Shown piece by piece: positions 18,092-26,007 of a stretch of 64,000 bases of DNA; positions within the stretch are counted from its first letter, which is position 1, and the number at the start of each line of letters is the position of its first letter. This DNA is from Novosphingobium sp. EMRT-2 (GTDB lineage: Bacteria > Pseudomonadota > Alphaproteobacteria > Sphingomonadales > Sphingomonadaceae), in assembly GCF_005145025.1 (NCBI RefSeq), contig NZ_CP039695.1, forward strand, positions 124,001-188,000. The letters are read 5' to 3'. A program made the translations under genes and the position numbers. Under the pieces are notes generated by a model, which saw nothing but the letters and a program-made list of their open reading frames with translations, ran no database searches and had not been told where the DNA came from.

Positions 18092-18736
18092 TCAGCCCGC
18101 GCGGGCGGCGTAACAGAACGAGGCGATGCGCTGTTCGTCCTTCACGCCGGGCGCGCTTTCCACGCCGGACGAGACGTCGACCATCGGCGCCCCGGTCATG
18201 CGGATCGCCACGGCCACGTTGTCGGGCGAAAGGCCGCCTGCAAGGCCCCACGGCAGCGCGCCGCGATAGCCGGCCAGCAGCGTCCAGTCGAACGCCAGGC
18301 CGAGTCCACCGGGCAGGGCGGCGCCCTTGGGCGTCTTGGCATCGAACAGGATGAAATCCGCCGTGCCGGCATAGGCGTTGGCGCGCGCCACATCGTCTGC
18401 CGTGGCGACAGACAGCACTTTCCACACCGGCAAGCCGAACCGCGCGCGGACCTGCGCGGCGCGCTCGGGCGCTTCCTTGCCGTGAAGCTGGATGGCATCG
18501 AGCCGCGCCGCCGCGACGGCTTCGGCGATGAAGGCATCGTCGGCATCGACGAAGACGCCCACCCGCGTGATCCTGCCCTGCGCTTGTGCCGCAAGCGCGG
18601 GGGCTTCGGAAAAGGCCAGGAAGCGCGGGGATGGGGGATAGAAGTTGAAGCCGACGTATTCGGCGCGGGCCTTGATCGTGGCGGACAGCGCCTGCGGTTT
18701 CGTGATTCCGCAGATCTTGATGGAAGGGCCGGGCAT
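18092..18736 (-). CDS. trpF: Phosphoribosylanthranilate isomerase
   Basis: TIM-barrel isomerase of 214 residues for the third step of tryptophan synthesis from chorismate. The catalytic cysteine is in IKICGIT near the N-terminus and the catalytic aspartate in FILFDAKTP near residue 130. GLAGGLSPDNV and VDVSSGVESAPGVKD form the phosphate site and C-terminal signature. It is the last gene of a leftward series (purB, lapA, pyrF, SIMPL gene, trpF). In many alphaproteobacteria trpF leads directly into trpB; here about 950 bases with an opposing gene separate them. Confidence 0.95.
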   Translation of the reverse strand: MPGPSIKICGITKPQALSATIKARAEYVGFNFYPPSPRFLAFSEAPALAAQAQGRITRVGVFVDADDAFIAEAVAAARLDAIQLHGKEAPERAAQVRARFGLPVWKVLSVATADDVARANAYAGTADFILFDAKTPKGAALPGGLGLAFDWTLLAGYRGALPWGLAGGLSPDNVAVAIRMTGAPMVDVSSGVESAPGVKDEQRIASFCYAARAG

Positions 18737-18780
18737 GGCGCTGCGTTAGGCCATGCCCGGCCGCTTCGTCAAACTGCCGA

Positions 18781-19551
18781 TCAGGGCGCGAGTTCGTAGG
18801 TGACGGTCACGCTGGCGCCGACATCCAGTTCACCGGCGGCGACCGGGCTGGGCGCGGCGGCGGCCATCATCTTGTCGGCGCGGGCATAGAGGACCGGCGC
18901 GGGCGGCGACCAGCCGCCGCTTTCGCTGATCGTCAGCACGCGCACCACCCGCAAGCCGGCGGCGCGGGCATAGAGTTCGGCGCGGGCGCGGGCCTTCTTC
19001 ATGGCATCGACGCGGGCTTCGTCGGTCGCGGCGTCGGCGTTGTCGAGCTGGAACGAGGGGCCGTTGACCTGGTTGGCGCCGGCCGCCACCAGCGTGTCGA
19101 TCACCTTGCCGTACTGGTCGATCTTGCGCTGGCGCACGGAGACCTGGTTGGTCGCCTGATAGCCGATGATCACCGGTTCCTGCTGCTCGATCGAACCGTC
19201 GGGCAGGCGCTTGGGCTGGCCATAGACCGGGTTTACCGAAAGATTGCTGGTCTGGATGTCGCGGTCGGCAATGCCGGTGCGCTTCAGTGCGGCGATCACC
19301 GCGTTCATCTTGGCGGCGTTTTCGCTCAGCGCTTCGCCGGCGGTCTTGCCCTGCGTGGTCACGCCGGCGTTGAACACCGCGAGATCGGGCGTGCGCGTGG
19401 TCTTCCCTTCGGCGGATATGGTCAGCACGCTGTTGCCCGCCGCCACGACCGGCGCGGCGGAAAGCGCGGCCTGCGCCGCCGCCGGGGTGGCCATCATCGC
19501 CAGCGGCGCGAAAGCGGCCGCGGCAGCGACGGAAAGAAGGGCACGTTTCAT
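18781..19551 (-). CDS. SIMPL domain (DUF541) periplasmic protein
   Basis: Exported protein of 256 residues. The signal peptide spans about 28 residues and ends at PAAAQA. The body is the SIMPL/BP26 fold seen in Brucella Omp28 and E. coli YggE: ISAEGKTTRTPDLAVFNAGVTTQGKTAGEALSEN (shortened in concept), IQTSNLSVNPVY, GYQATNQVSV, and KARARAELYARAAGLRV with a C-terminal VTVTYEL strand. The family forms ring-like oligomers in the periplasm, and YggE has been linked to oxidative stress. ATG 19551 has AGGAGA seven bases upstream; an upstream start at 19572 lacks this. It lies between pyrF and trpF, 107 bases after pyrF, with a repeat-rich leader that may hold its own promoter. Confidence 0.88.
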   Translation of the reverse strand: MKRALLSVAAAAAFAPLAMMATPAAAQAALSAAPVVAAGNSVLTISAEGKTTRTPDLAVFNAGVTTQGKTAGEALSENAAKMNAVIAALKRTGIADRDIQTSNLSVNPVYGQPKRLPDGSIEQQEPVIIGYQATNQVSVRQRKIDQYGKVIDTLVAAGANQVNGPSFQLDNADAATDEARVDAMKKARARAELYARAAGLRVVRVLTISESGGWSPPAPVLYARADKMMAAAAPSPVAAGELDVGASVTVTYELAP

Positions 19552-19615
19552 GGGGGCGGTCTCCTGTTGCACTCTGTTGCGCGATCTGGACGAAGCGACG
19601 TTACGGCGTGATGAA

Positions 19616-19654
19616 CCGTTGCAACGGAAACCGTTCAGGAACGGAAATCGTTCC
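19616..19654. repeat. Cluster of AACGG/CCGTT inverted repeats
   Basis: CCGTTGCAACGG at 19616-19627 is a perfect 12-base palindrome. Its right half, AACGG, pairs again with CCGTT at 19631-19635 across AAA. GGAACG at 19638-19643 then pairs with CGTTCC at 19649-19654. Several half-sites of one motif in 40 bases, just upstream of the SIMPL gene and after pyrF, suggest an operator array or alternative RNA hairpins. Confidence 0.5.
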
Positions 19655-19658
19655 GCGA

Positions 19659-20333
19659 CTACAGCGTCGCCTCGATCGCGCGCGCGGCCATGACCGGGTC
19701 TTCGGCGCGGCTGATCGGGCGTCCGATCACCAGCACGCTGGCGCCCGCATCGCGCGCCTGGCGCGGGGTGACGGCGCGCTTCTGGTCGCCCAGGTGGCCA
19801 TCGGCGGGGCGCAGACCAGGCACGACGAAGAAGCCGTTCTTCCAGCGCTTGTGCACGGCGGCGACCTCGTGCCCGGAACAGACGATGCCGTCGATGCCCG
19901 CTTCCTGCGCCAGATCGGCCAGGCGCAGCACCTGATCGTGCGCCGATCCGCCCACGCCCACGCGGGCAAGATCGCTGTCGTCAAGGCTGGTGAGCACGGT
20001 GACGGCCACGACCTTGCAGTTTTCGCCGGCGGCGGCCTTGGCGTCTTCCATCATCGCCCGCCCGCCCGAGGCATGGACCGTGACGATCGCGGGTTCGAGA
20101 ACGTGGATGGACTGCATCGCGCCGGCCACGGTGTTGGGAATATCGTGCAGCTTGAGGTCGAGGAAGATCGGCAGGCCGATCCGGGCGACTTCATGCACCC
20201 CGTGATGCCCGTGCGCGCAGAAGAATTCGAGGCCCAGCTTCAGCCCGCCGACATGGCCGCGCACCTTTTGCGCAAGCGCGATCGCGGCATCGAGACGGGG
20301 CAGGTCGAGGGCGAGGTAGATCGGGTTGCTCAC
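19659..20333 (-). CDS. pyrF: Orotidine 5'-phosphate decarboxylase
   Basis: TIM-barrel enzyme of 224 residues that makes UMP from OMP. The catalytic Lys/Asp array is in FLDLKLHDIPNTV near residue 60. GLKLGLEFF, TVHASGG, VPGLRP and VIGRPIS are the substrate and phosphate loops. GTG 20333 gives SNPIYLALDLP, the normal beginning. It starts four bases after the TGA of the LapA-domain gene, so translation is probably coupled. A longer open frame upstream overlaps lapA and is not conserved-looking. Confidence 0.95.
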   Translation of the reverse strand: MSNPIYLALDLPRLDAAIALAQKVRGHVGGLKLGLEFFCAHGHHGVHEVARIGLPIFLDLKLHDIPNTVAGAMQSIHVLEPAIVTVHASGGRAMMEDAKAAAGENCKVVAVTVLTSLDDSDLARVGVGGSAHDQVLRLADLAQEAGIDGIVCSGHEVAAVHKRWKNGFFVVPGLRPADGHLGDQKRAVTPRQARDAGASVLVIGRPISRAEDPVMAARAIEATL

Positions 20334-20337
20334 AGGG

Positions 20338-20664
20338 TCACGCTCTTGGAATATCGGAGATGGACGCGGCTTCAAGCTGCGTGGAGGTCGCCAGCGGTGG
20401 CGTGGGATTGGAGGTGGCGTTCTGCGTCGCCAGCAGGGATTCAAGGTTGGTGATGCGTCGCCCCAGCCGCCAGCGCGTGGCGCGGTACAAGGCCCACATC
20501 GGCAGCAGGCCCAGCAGGAAGGCGGAAATCACCAGAGCGGGCAGACGCGTTTCCAGCACCAGCCCTTCCCAGATGCGCACTTCCACCGGTTGCCAGTTGG
20601 CGACGGAAAAGAGACCGAGCACCACGACGACCGCCGTCCAGAAGATCGTGCGAACAATCCGCAT
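20338..20664 (-). CDS. lapA: LapA domain (DUF1049) inner-membrane protein
   Basis: Small membrane protein of 108 residues with two hydrophobic helices (about 7-25 and 43-63) joined by the conserved NWQPVEVRIWEG segment, then a basic coiled stretch and an Ala/Thr/Pro tail. E. coli LapA acts with LapB in LPS assembly and LpxC control. Only the domain is seen here; no lapB is adjacent. ATG 20664 is preceded by GGGGGA at suitable spacing; ATG/GTG options upstream add a hydrophilic tail. In sphingomonads this gene commonly precedes pyrF. Confidence 0.85.
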   Translation of the reverse strand: MRIVRTIFWTAVVVVLGLFSVANWQPVEVRIWEGLVLETRLPALVISAFLLGLLPMWALYRATRWRLGRRITNLESLLATQNATSNPTPPLATSTQLEAASISDIPRA

Positions 20665-20749
20665 TGCCTTTGTCCCCCGGATATCTGGCCTTTCGGCCGG
20701 TTTGCTCAACAGGCCGTAACCCGCTTTTCCCTTCCGCGCGAGTCTCCGC

Positions 20750-22063
<1,314 letters not shown>

Positions 22064-22408
22064 GTTCGACTCCGTCAGATACGTTTGGCCACGCCGCTAG
22101 GAGGAGGGGGCGCGGATGGCAAGGGCCGGGCACGATTGTTGGGAGCGGGCGGCATGTTCCCCTGGCATCGCGATAGCCAAGCGTGGTGCGAGAGTGGCGG
22201 TGCCGGGAAGCGGGAAAGTGCCCGAAAGCTAACATGCGTGGGCCGATTTTGCGGAAAAAGCGCTCCTTCCATGCAATTCATCGCATAAAACGCCCGGTAC
22301 ATGCCCATGGTAAAGGTTCTGGCCGGAACCTTGCTCGGCAGGAAATGTTCACATCGGCGCTTTAGCAGTTTTCATTTTGGCAGGTTTCAGGTTTGAAGGA
22401 GTTGGTTG
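22064..22408. other. 345-base divergent promoter region of purB and the OmpA-like gene
   Basis: The purB side contains a candidate promoter (22094-22122, minus strand). Closer to the OmpA-like gene is a dyad AAGGTTC at 22313-22319 and GAACCTT at 22326-22332 with TGGCCG between, about 80 bases before the start codon. The last 60 bases become T-rich. I see no convincing gene in the stretch; short open frames on both strands have no coding character. Confidence 0.5.
22094..22122 (-). promoter_or_regulatory. Candidate promoter of purB
   Basis: On the minus strand TTGCCA (22122-22117) is followed after exactly 17 bases by TAGCGG (22099-22094), leading to a start about 7 bases on and a 20-25 base leader before the purB ATG. 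The -35 matches five of six consensus bases and the -10 three of six, so this is plausible but unproven. Confidence 0.45.
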
Positions 22409-23284
22409 ATGCGTGTTCTTTCCAAGAAGACTGGCGCGTTCGCGCTACTGGCCGTGGCGGCCTTGCCGGTGTCGGGCGTCGTGTCGGCGCAGCCGCAGGA
22501 AGCGCCCGATTCCGGGATCACCGGAAGCGTGACCGATACCACGCCAGCCGCGCCGGCGACCAAGGGGCCGGACATCGAAGGCATCATTTCGGCGCGCAAG
22601 GGTGACAGGATGCAGGTCACGTCCGCCGATGGCACCAAGTCGGTCGTCGCTATCAACGATGCCACGCGGATTCGCGCCAGCGGCGGTTTCCTTAGCATGA
22701 ACCGCAGCACTTTGGCGGCGACCTCGCTGCTCAACGGCCTTCCCGTTTCGGTGAAGACGCTGCAATCGGGCGGCGAACTCGTGGCAAGCCAGATCGATCT
22801 CAAGAGCAAGGATCTCAAGGTCGCGTCGATGATCCACAACGGCACCGACCAACGCTTTACCGAACAGGCCGCGGCAACCGAAGCGTTGCGCAGCCGCATG
22901 GCGGATATCGACAAGTACAACGTGAAGAGCACGACGAACGTGAACTTCGACACCGGCAAGGCGGTCCTGTCGGATCAGGCCAAGGCGGATCTGTGCTCGG
23001 CGGCGTCCTCGGCTGAAGGCATGGACAACGCGCTGTTGCTGGTCGTTGGCTACACGGACTCGACCGGCAGCCAGGAACTGAACCAGCGCCTGAGCGAAAA
23101 GCGGGCCGGCAACGTGGTGAACTATCTCCAGCAGGTCTGCCACTGGAAGCCCTACCGGATGCTGACCCCCACCGGCATGGCCGAAGCCGATCCCGCCGCC
23201 AGCAACGATACGATCGAGGGCAAGGCGCAGAACCGCCGCGTGGCGGTGAACGTTCTGGTCAGCAAGGGCCTCGACGGGATGTAA
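22409..23284 (+). CDS. OmpA-family outer-membrane/periplasmic protein with OB-like N-domain
   Basis: Exported protein of 291 residues. A signal peptide ends near residue 27 (VVSAQPQ). A DUF5666/OB-like domain follows (IISARKGDRMQVTSADGTK through VASQIDLKSKDL), then a short helical linker. The C-terminal OmpA-like peptidoglycan-binding domain has NVNFDTGKAVLS, VVGYTDSTGSQELNQRLSEKRA and NRRVAVNVL. The Asp and Arg residues that hold diaminopimelate in OmpA-like domains are present (TDSTG, NRRV). Two cysteines may pair. There is no evident barrel, so it probably sits in the periplasm bound to the cell wall. ATG 22409 is chosen for AAGGAG at 22396-22401. Confidence 0.87.
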   Translation: MRVLSKKTGAFALLAVAALPVSGVVSAQPQEAPDSGITGSVTDTTPAAPATKGPDIEGIISARKGDRMQVTSADGTKSVVAINDATRIRASGGFLSMNRSTLAATSLLNGLPVSVKTLQSGGELVASQIDLKSKDLKVASMIHNGTDQRFTEQAAATEALRSRMADIDKYNVKSTTNVNFDTGKAVLSDQAKADLCSAASSAEGMDNALLLVVGYTDSTGSQELNQRLSEKRAGNVVNYLQQVCHWKPYRMLTPTGMAEADPAASNDTIEGKAQNRRVAVNVLVSKGLDGM

Positions 23285-23293
23285 GCAGGTCTC

Positions 23294-23329
23294 GGGCCGG
23301 AGTGAGCGCGTTATCGTTCATTCCGGCCC
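23294..23329. terminator. Terminator-like hairpin after the OmpA-like gene
   Basis: GGGCCGGAGTGA at 23294-23305 pairs with TCATTCCGGCCC at 23318-23329 (12 bp, one G-T wobble) around a 12-base loop. The T-tract is short. It lies between convergent genes, ten bases past the stop of the OmpA-like gene. Confidence 0.55.
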
Positions 23330-23368
23330 TTGCCGCGCTGTCACGGCCGTTGGATTGGAACCGGCAAC

Positions 23369-24040
23369 CTATGCCTGTGACAGGCGCTTGCGGAACAGAC
23401 GCTTGACCAGCCGGTCTTCCAGGATGCGCCCGCCAACATAGAGCGCGGCGAAAATGCCCGCGAAGACGTAGGCCGGGGTCGGCGTGGGCTTACGGTTGCG
23501 CTTGCCGCCGCCTTCCTTGCCATCCTTTCCCGGCTTGTCGGGCGCGGGAGCGCCAAGCGCCTTGTCTATCGGGTTCATCGGCGGAACTTCCGCCTTCTTG
23601 GCATCGGGCTTCTTGGCCGCCTCTTCCGCCGCCGGTTTCTGGTTCGCGTTGACGAGGATGGTCAGTTGCGCGAAGCCGAGAAACAGGAGCGGCGCCAGGA
23701 AGCAGGCCAGCAAGGCGCGGCCGACCAGATGATAGCGCAGACTCACACCCTGTCCGGTGTCTTCCACGCGCAGAACGCCGCGTTCGAACACGGATAGCGG
23801 GTCTTGCGACGCGGGGTTCTTCTTGGTGAAGCTCAGCGCCGCGTCAGAGCGGACGTGCGCCGTGCCCACTTCGTCGAACACGGGTTCGATCCGGTCCAGC
23901 GCCTCGCCGGGGGTCTGGCCTTCCGGCACGGGCACGCTGCCGCGCACATGCCAGATCCAGTCGATATAGCGCAGGTTCACGCGAGGGCCTTCGGGAATGA
24001 CGGTTTCGTGCCAGATCGGCTGTGCGGTCATTCCGGTCAT
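23369..24040 (-). CDS. Hypothetical membrane protein coupled to sterol desaturase-like gene
   Basis: Protein of 223 residues with no family I recognise. The first 110 residues look soluble and beta-rich (IWHETVIPEGPRVNL, DRIEPVFDEVGTAHVRSD). A strong transmembrane helix follows (ALLACFLAPLLFLGFAQLTIL, about 108-128), then a Lys/Ala/Pro-rich linker (AEEAAKKPDAKKAE, KPGKDGKEGGGKRNRKP) and a second helix (AYVFAGIFAALYVGG) before a very basic end (RLVKRLFRKRL). Its ATG overlaps the stop of the desaturase gene by four bases. The linker may span part of the periplasm. A partner role for the desaturase is inferred only from coupling. Confidence 0.75.
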   Translation of the reverse strand: MTGMTAQPIWHETVIPEGPRVNLRYIDWIWHVRGSVPVPEGQTPGEALDRIEPVFDEVGTAHVRSDAALSFTKKNPASQDPLSVFERGVLRVEDTGQGVSLRYHLVGRALLACFLAPLLFLGFAQLTILVNANQKPAAEEAAKKPDAKKAEVPPMNPIDKALGAPAPDKPGKDGKEGGGKRNRKPTPTPAYVFAGIFAALYVGGRILEDRLVKRLFRKRLSQA

Positions 24041-25035
24041 TCGGCCGGCACCGCGCTTTCGGGCGTGTCGAACCGGCCGCGTCCGAGCTTCGCCTTCAGC
24101 GTCTTCCAGGCTTCCGTGAACGGATAGTGCATCTGTTCGACGATCGACATCCGGCGGCCGCCTTCCATGCCGAGCAGTTCCGCTTCACCATCGACGCAGG
24201 TGCCGAACATGCGGTCGATGAAGATCCAGGTGCCCGAATAGTTGCTGCGGCTCGCTTCGTAGTCGCGCGAATGATGCAGGCTGTGGTGCTCGGTGGTGTT
24301 GAAAACGAAGCGCCACCAGGCCGGCGTGTTGAAGCGTACGTTGATGTGTTGGTAGGTGCTGACCGCCATGCCGAACGAGCCGGCGAGAAGGAAGGCGCGC
24401 GGCAGGAAATCGAAGAACCCGCCCACGCCCAGGCCGATCAGGAACAGCTCCACCGGGTTGCCGACCGCGCCCTTGTTGATGTTCAGCTGCGTGATGTAGT
24501 GATGCGGGGCGTGGGTCAGCCACAGCGGATACCAGTTATGCATCCCGCGATGCATCCAGTATTGCCCGAAATCGAACAGAAACGAGATCAGGAACGCCTG
24601 CACCAGCAGGGGCAGCCCGACGAACCACGTGAACTTGTCCCAGTGGAACGCGTGCTGGATGCCCTTGGCCATCACGTCGCTGCCGATGTAGCTGTCGACG
24701 ATGCGGAGGATGGTGTAGCCCAGCCCGACGTAGAACAAGTCGGTGGTGAGTTCCTTCCAGGTGAGCTGCCAGCTGCGGTAGCGCGGGTTCACCCATTCCA
24801 GCCCCAGCAGCAGCACCTTGAAGCCGATTCCGATGCCGATGGCGGTCGATGCCTTGGCGATGGAATTGGGCGCGTAGTACCAGAACGCCAGCAGCGCGAG
24901 CAGCATGGCAGGCTGAAACCAGGTGAAGATGAACTGCTTTGCCGGACCTCCCTCCACGCGGGGGATGTTTTCCCAGCCGATGGTTACCGGAGATTCCGCT
25001 CCGATGATCCTTTTGCCTACCCGAATTCCGTTCAT
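24037..25035 (-). CDS. Sterol desaturase / fatty acid hydroxylase family protein
   Basis: Integral membrane di-iron oxygenase of 332 residues. The eight-histidine pattern is visible: HRGMH near residue 165, HAPHH near 178, and HHSLHHSRD near 255, with transmembrane segments before and between. The family hydroxylates or desaturates lipids such as sterols, carotenoids and sphingolipid chains; sphingomonads make carotenoids and sphingolipids, so several substrates are possible. ATG 25035 is preceded by GGGGA. It leads a two-gene operon with the hypothetical membrane protein. Confidence 0.88.
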   Translation of the reverse strand: MNGIRVGKRIIGAESPVTIGWENIPRVEGGPAKQFIFTWFQPAMLLALLAFWYYAPNSIAKASTAIGIGIGFKVLLLGLEWVNPRYRSWQLTWKELTTDLFYVGLGYTILRIVDSYIGSDVMAKGIQHAFHWDKFTWFVGLPLLVQAFLISFLFDFGQYWMHRGMHNWYPLWLTHAPHHYITQLNINKGAVGNPVELFLIGLGVGGFFDFLPRAFLLAGSFGMAVSTYQHINVRFNTPAWWRFVFNTTEHHSLHHSRDYEASRSNYSGTWIFIDRMFGTCVDGEAELLGMEGGRRMSIVEQMHYPFTEAWKTLKAKLGRGRFDTPESAVPAE

Positions 25036-25138
25036 CTTGTCCCCGCGATACAAAGTATCCGGTTCAAAATGACCGAATTTACTCCGAAGCGTTATACGCC
25101 ATCAGGCGTACATGGCCGGCGGCAGTCGATGCCGGCGT

Positions 25139-25915
25139 TCAGATCAACCCTTTTGCCTTCAGCGAAACATGCCCTTCGCGCCCCACGATCACGTGATCGT
25201 GGACCACGATGCCCAGCAGCCGCGAAGCCTCGATCACGCGCTGGGTGATCTGGATGTCGGCCCGGCTCGGCTGCGGCGAGCCGGAGGGGTGGTTGTGGAC
25301 GAGGATCAGCGCGGCCGCGCCGATGTCCAGCGCCTTGTGGATGATCTCGCGCGGATGGATCGCGGCCTCGTCGATGGTGCCTTCGCTCACAAGGTCATCG
25401 AGGATCAGGCGGTTGCGCGTATCGAGATAGAGCGCGCGGACCCGTTCGCGGCGCAGATGCGCCATGTCGATGTGCAGATAGTCCAGCAGCGCCTGCCAGC
25501 TTCCCAGTACGGGCTGCTCCTGCACCTGCTGACGCGCCATGCGCCGCGCCGCGATGCCGGCGATGCGCAGCGCGGCGGCGGCGGATTCCCCCACGCCGGG
25601 CGTGGCCTGCAAGGTGAGCGGGTCGGCATTGAGCACCGCCGCGAGCGAACCGAACCGCTTGAGGAGCATGCGCGCTATTGGCTTCATGTCCTGCCGTCGG
25701 ATACCCGTCATCAGCAGGTATTCGACCAGTTCGTGATCGGCGAGCGCATCATCGCCACCCTCCAGCATGCGCTTGCGCAGCCGGGCGCGATGGCCGCTGG
25801 GATCGTGGGCCGCTTCGCGCACGCGGTCATCGGATGAACGATCATCGCCGTTCCGGACCATCTTTCGGGTCCGTTCCGGCGCCTGTTCACCAAAGAGACC
25901 GGGTTCGTCGTCCAT
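25139..25915 (-). CDS. radC: RadC/YeeS-type JAB domain protein
   Basis: Protein of 258 residues. It has an N-terminal acidic or disordered stretch, a helix-hairpin-helix part (LNADPLTLQATPGVGESAAAALRIAG, shortened in concept), and a C-terminal JAB1/MPN domain. The JAMM metal site is complete: LVHNHPSGSPQPSRAD near residue 205 with an acidic residue upstream. Named RadC for historical reasons; the family role in DNA repair has been disputed and it may be a metal-dependent hydrolase. ATG 25915 gives MDDEPGLFGE; the frame remains open to 25972. It is divergent from ydbH across about 90 bases. Confidence 0.88.
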   Translation of the reverse strand: MDDEPGLFGEQAPERTRKMVRNGDDRSSDDRVREAAHDPSGHRARLRKRMLEGGDDALADHELVEYLLMTGIRRQDMKPIARMLLKRFGSLAAVLNADPLTLQATPGVGESAAAALRIAGIAARRMARQQVQEQPVLGSWQALLDYLHIDMAHLRRERVRALYLDTRNRLILDDLVSEGTIDEAAIHPREIIHKALDIGAAALILVHNHPSGSPQPSRADIQITQRVIEASRLLGIVVHDHVIVGREGHVSLKAKGLI

Positions 25916-26007
25916 GAAGGGTCCGCGCGGGCACCTTTCGCTGTTCGCGGCGTTGTGGCCGGAACAGTGCATTGCCTAAGCCGCGGCAGTGCGCAAGAAG
26001 GGGCGGA

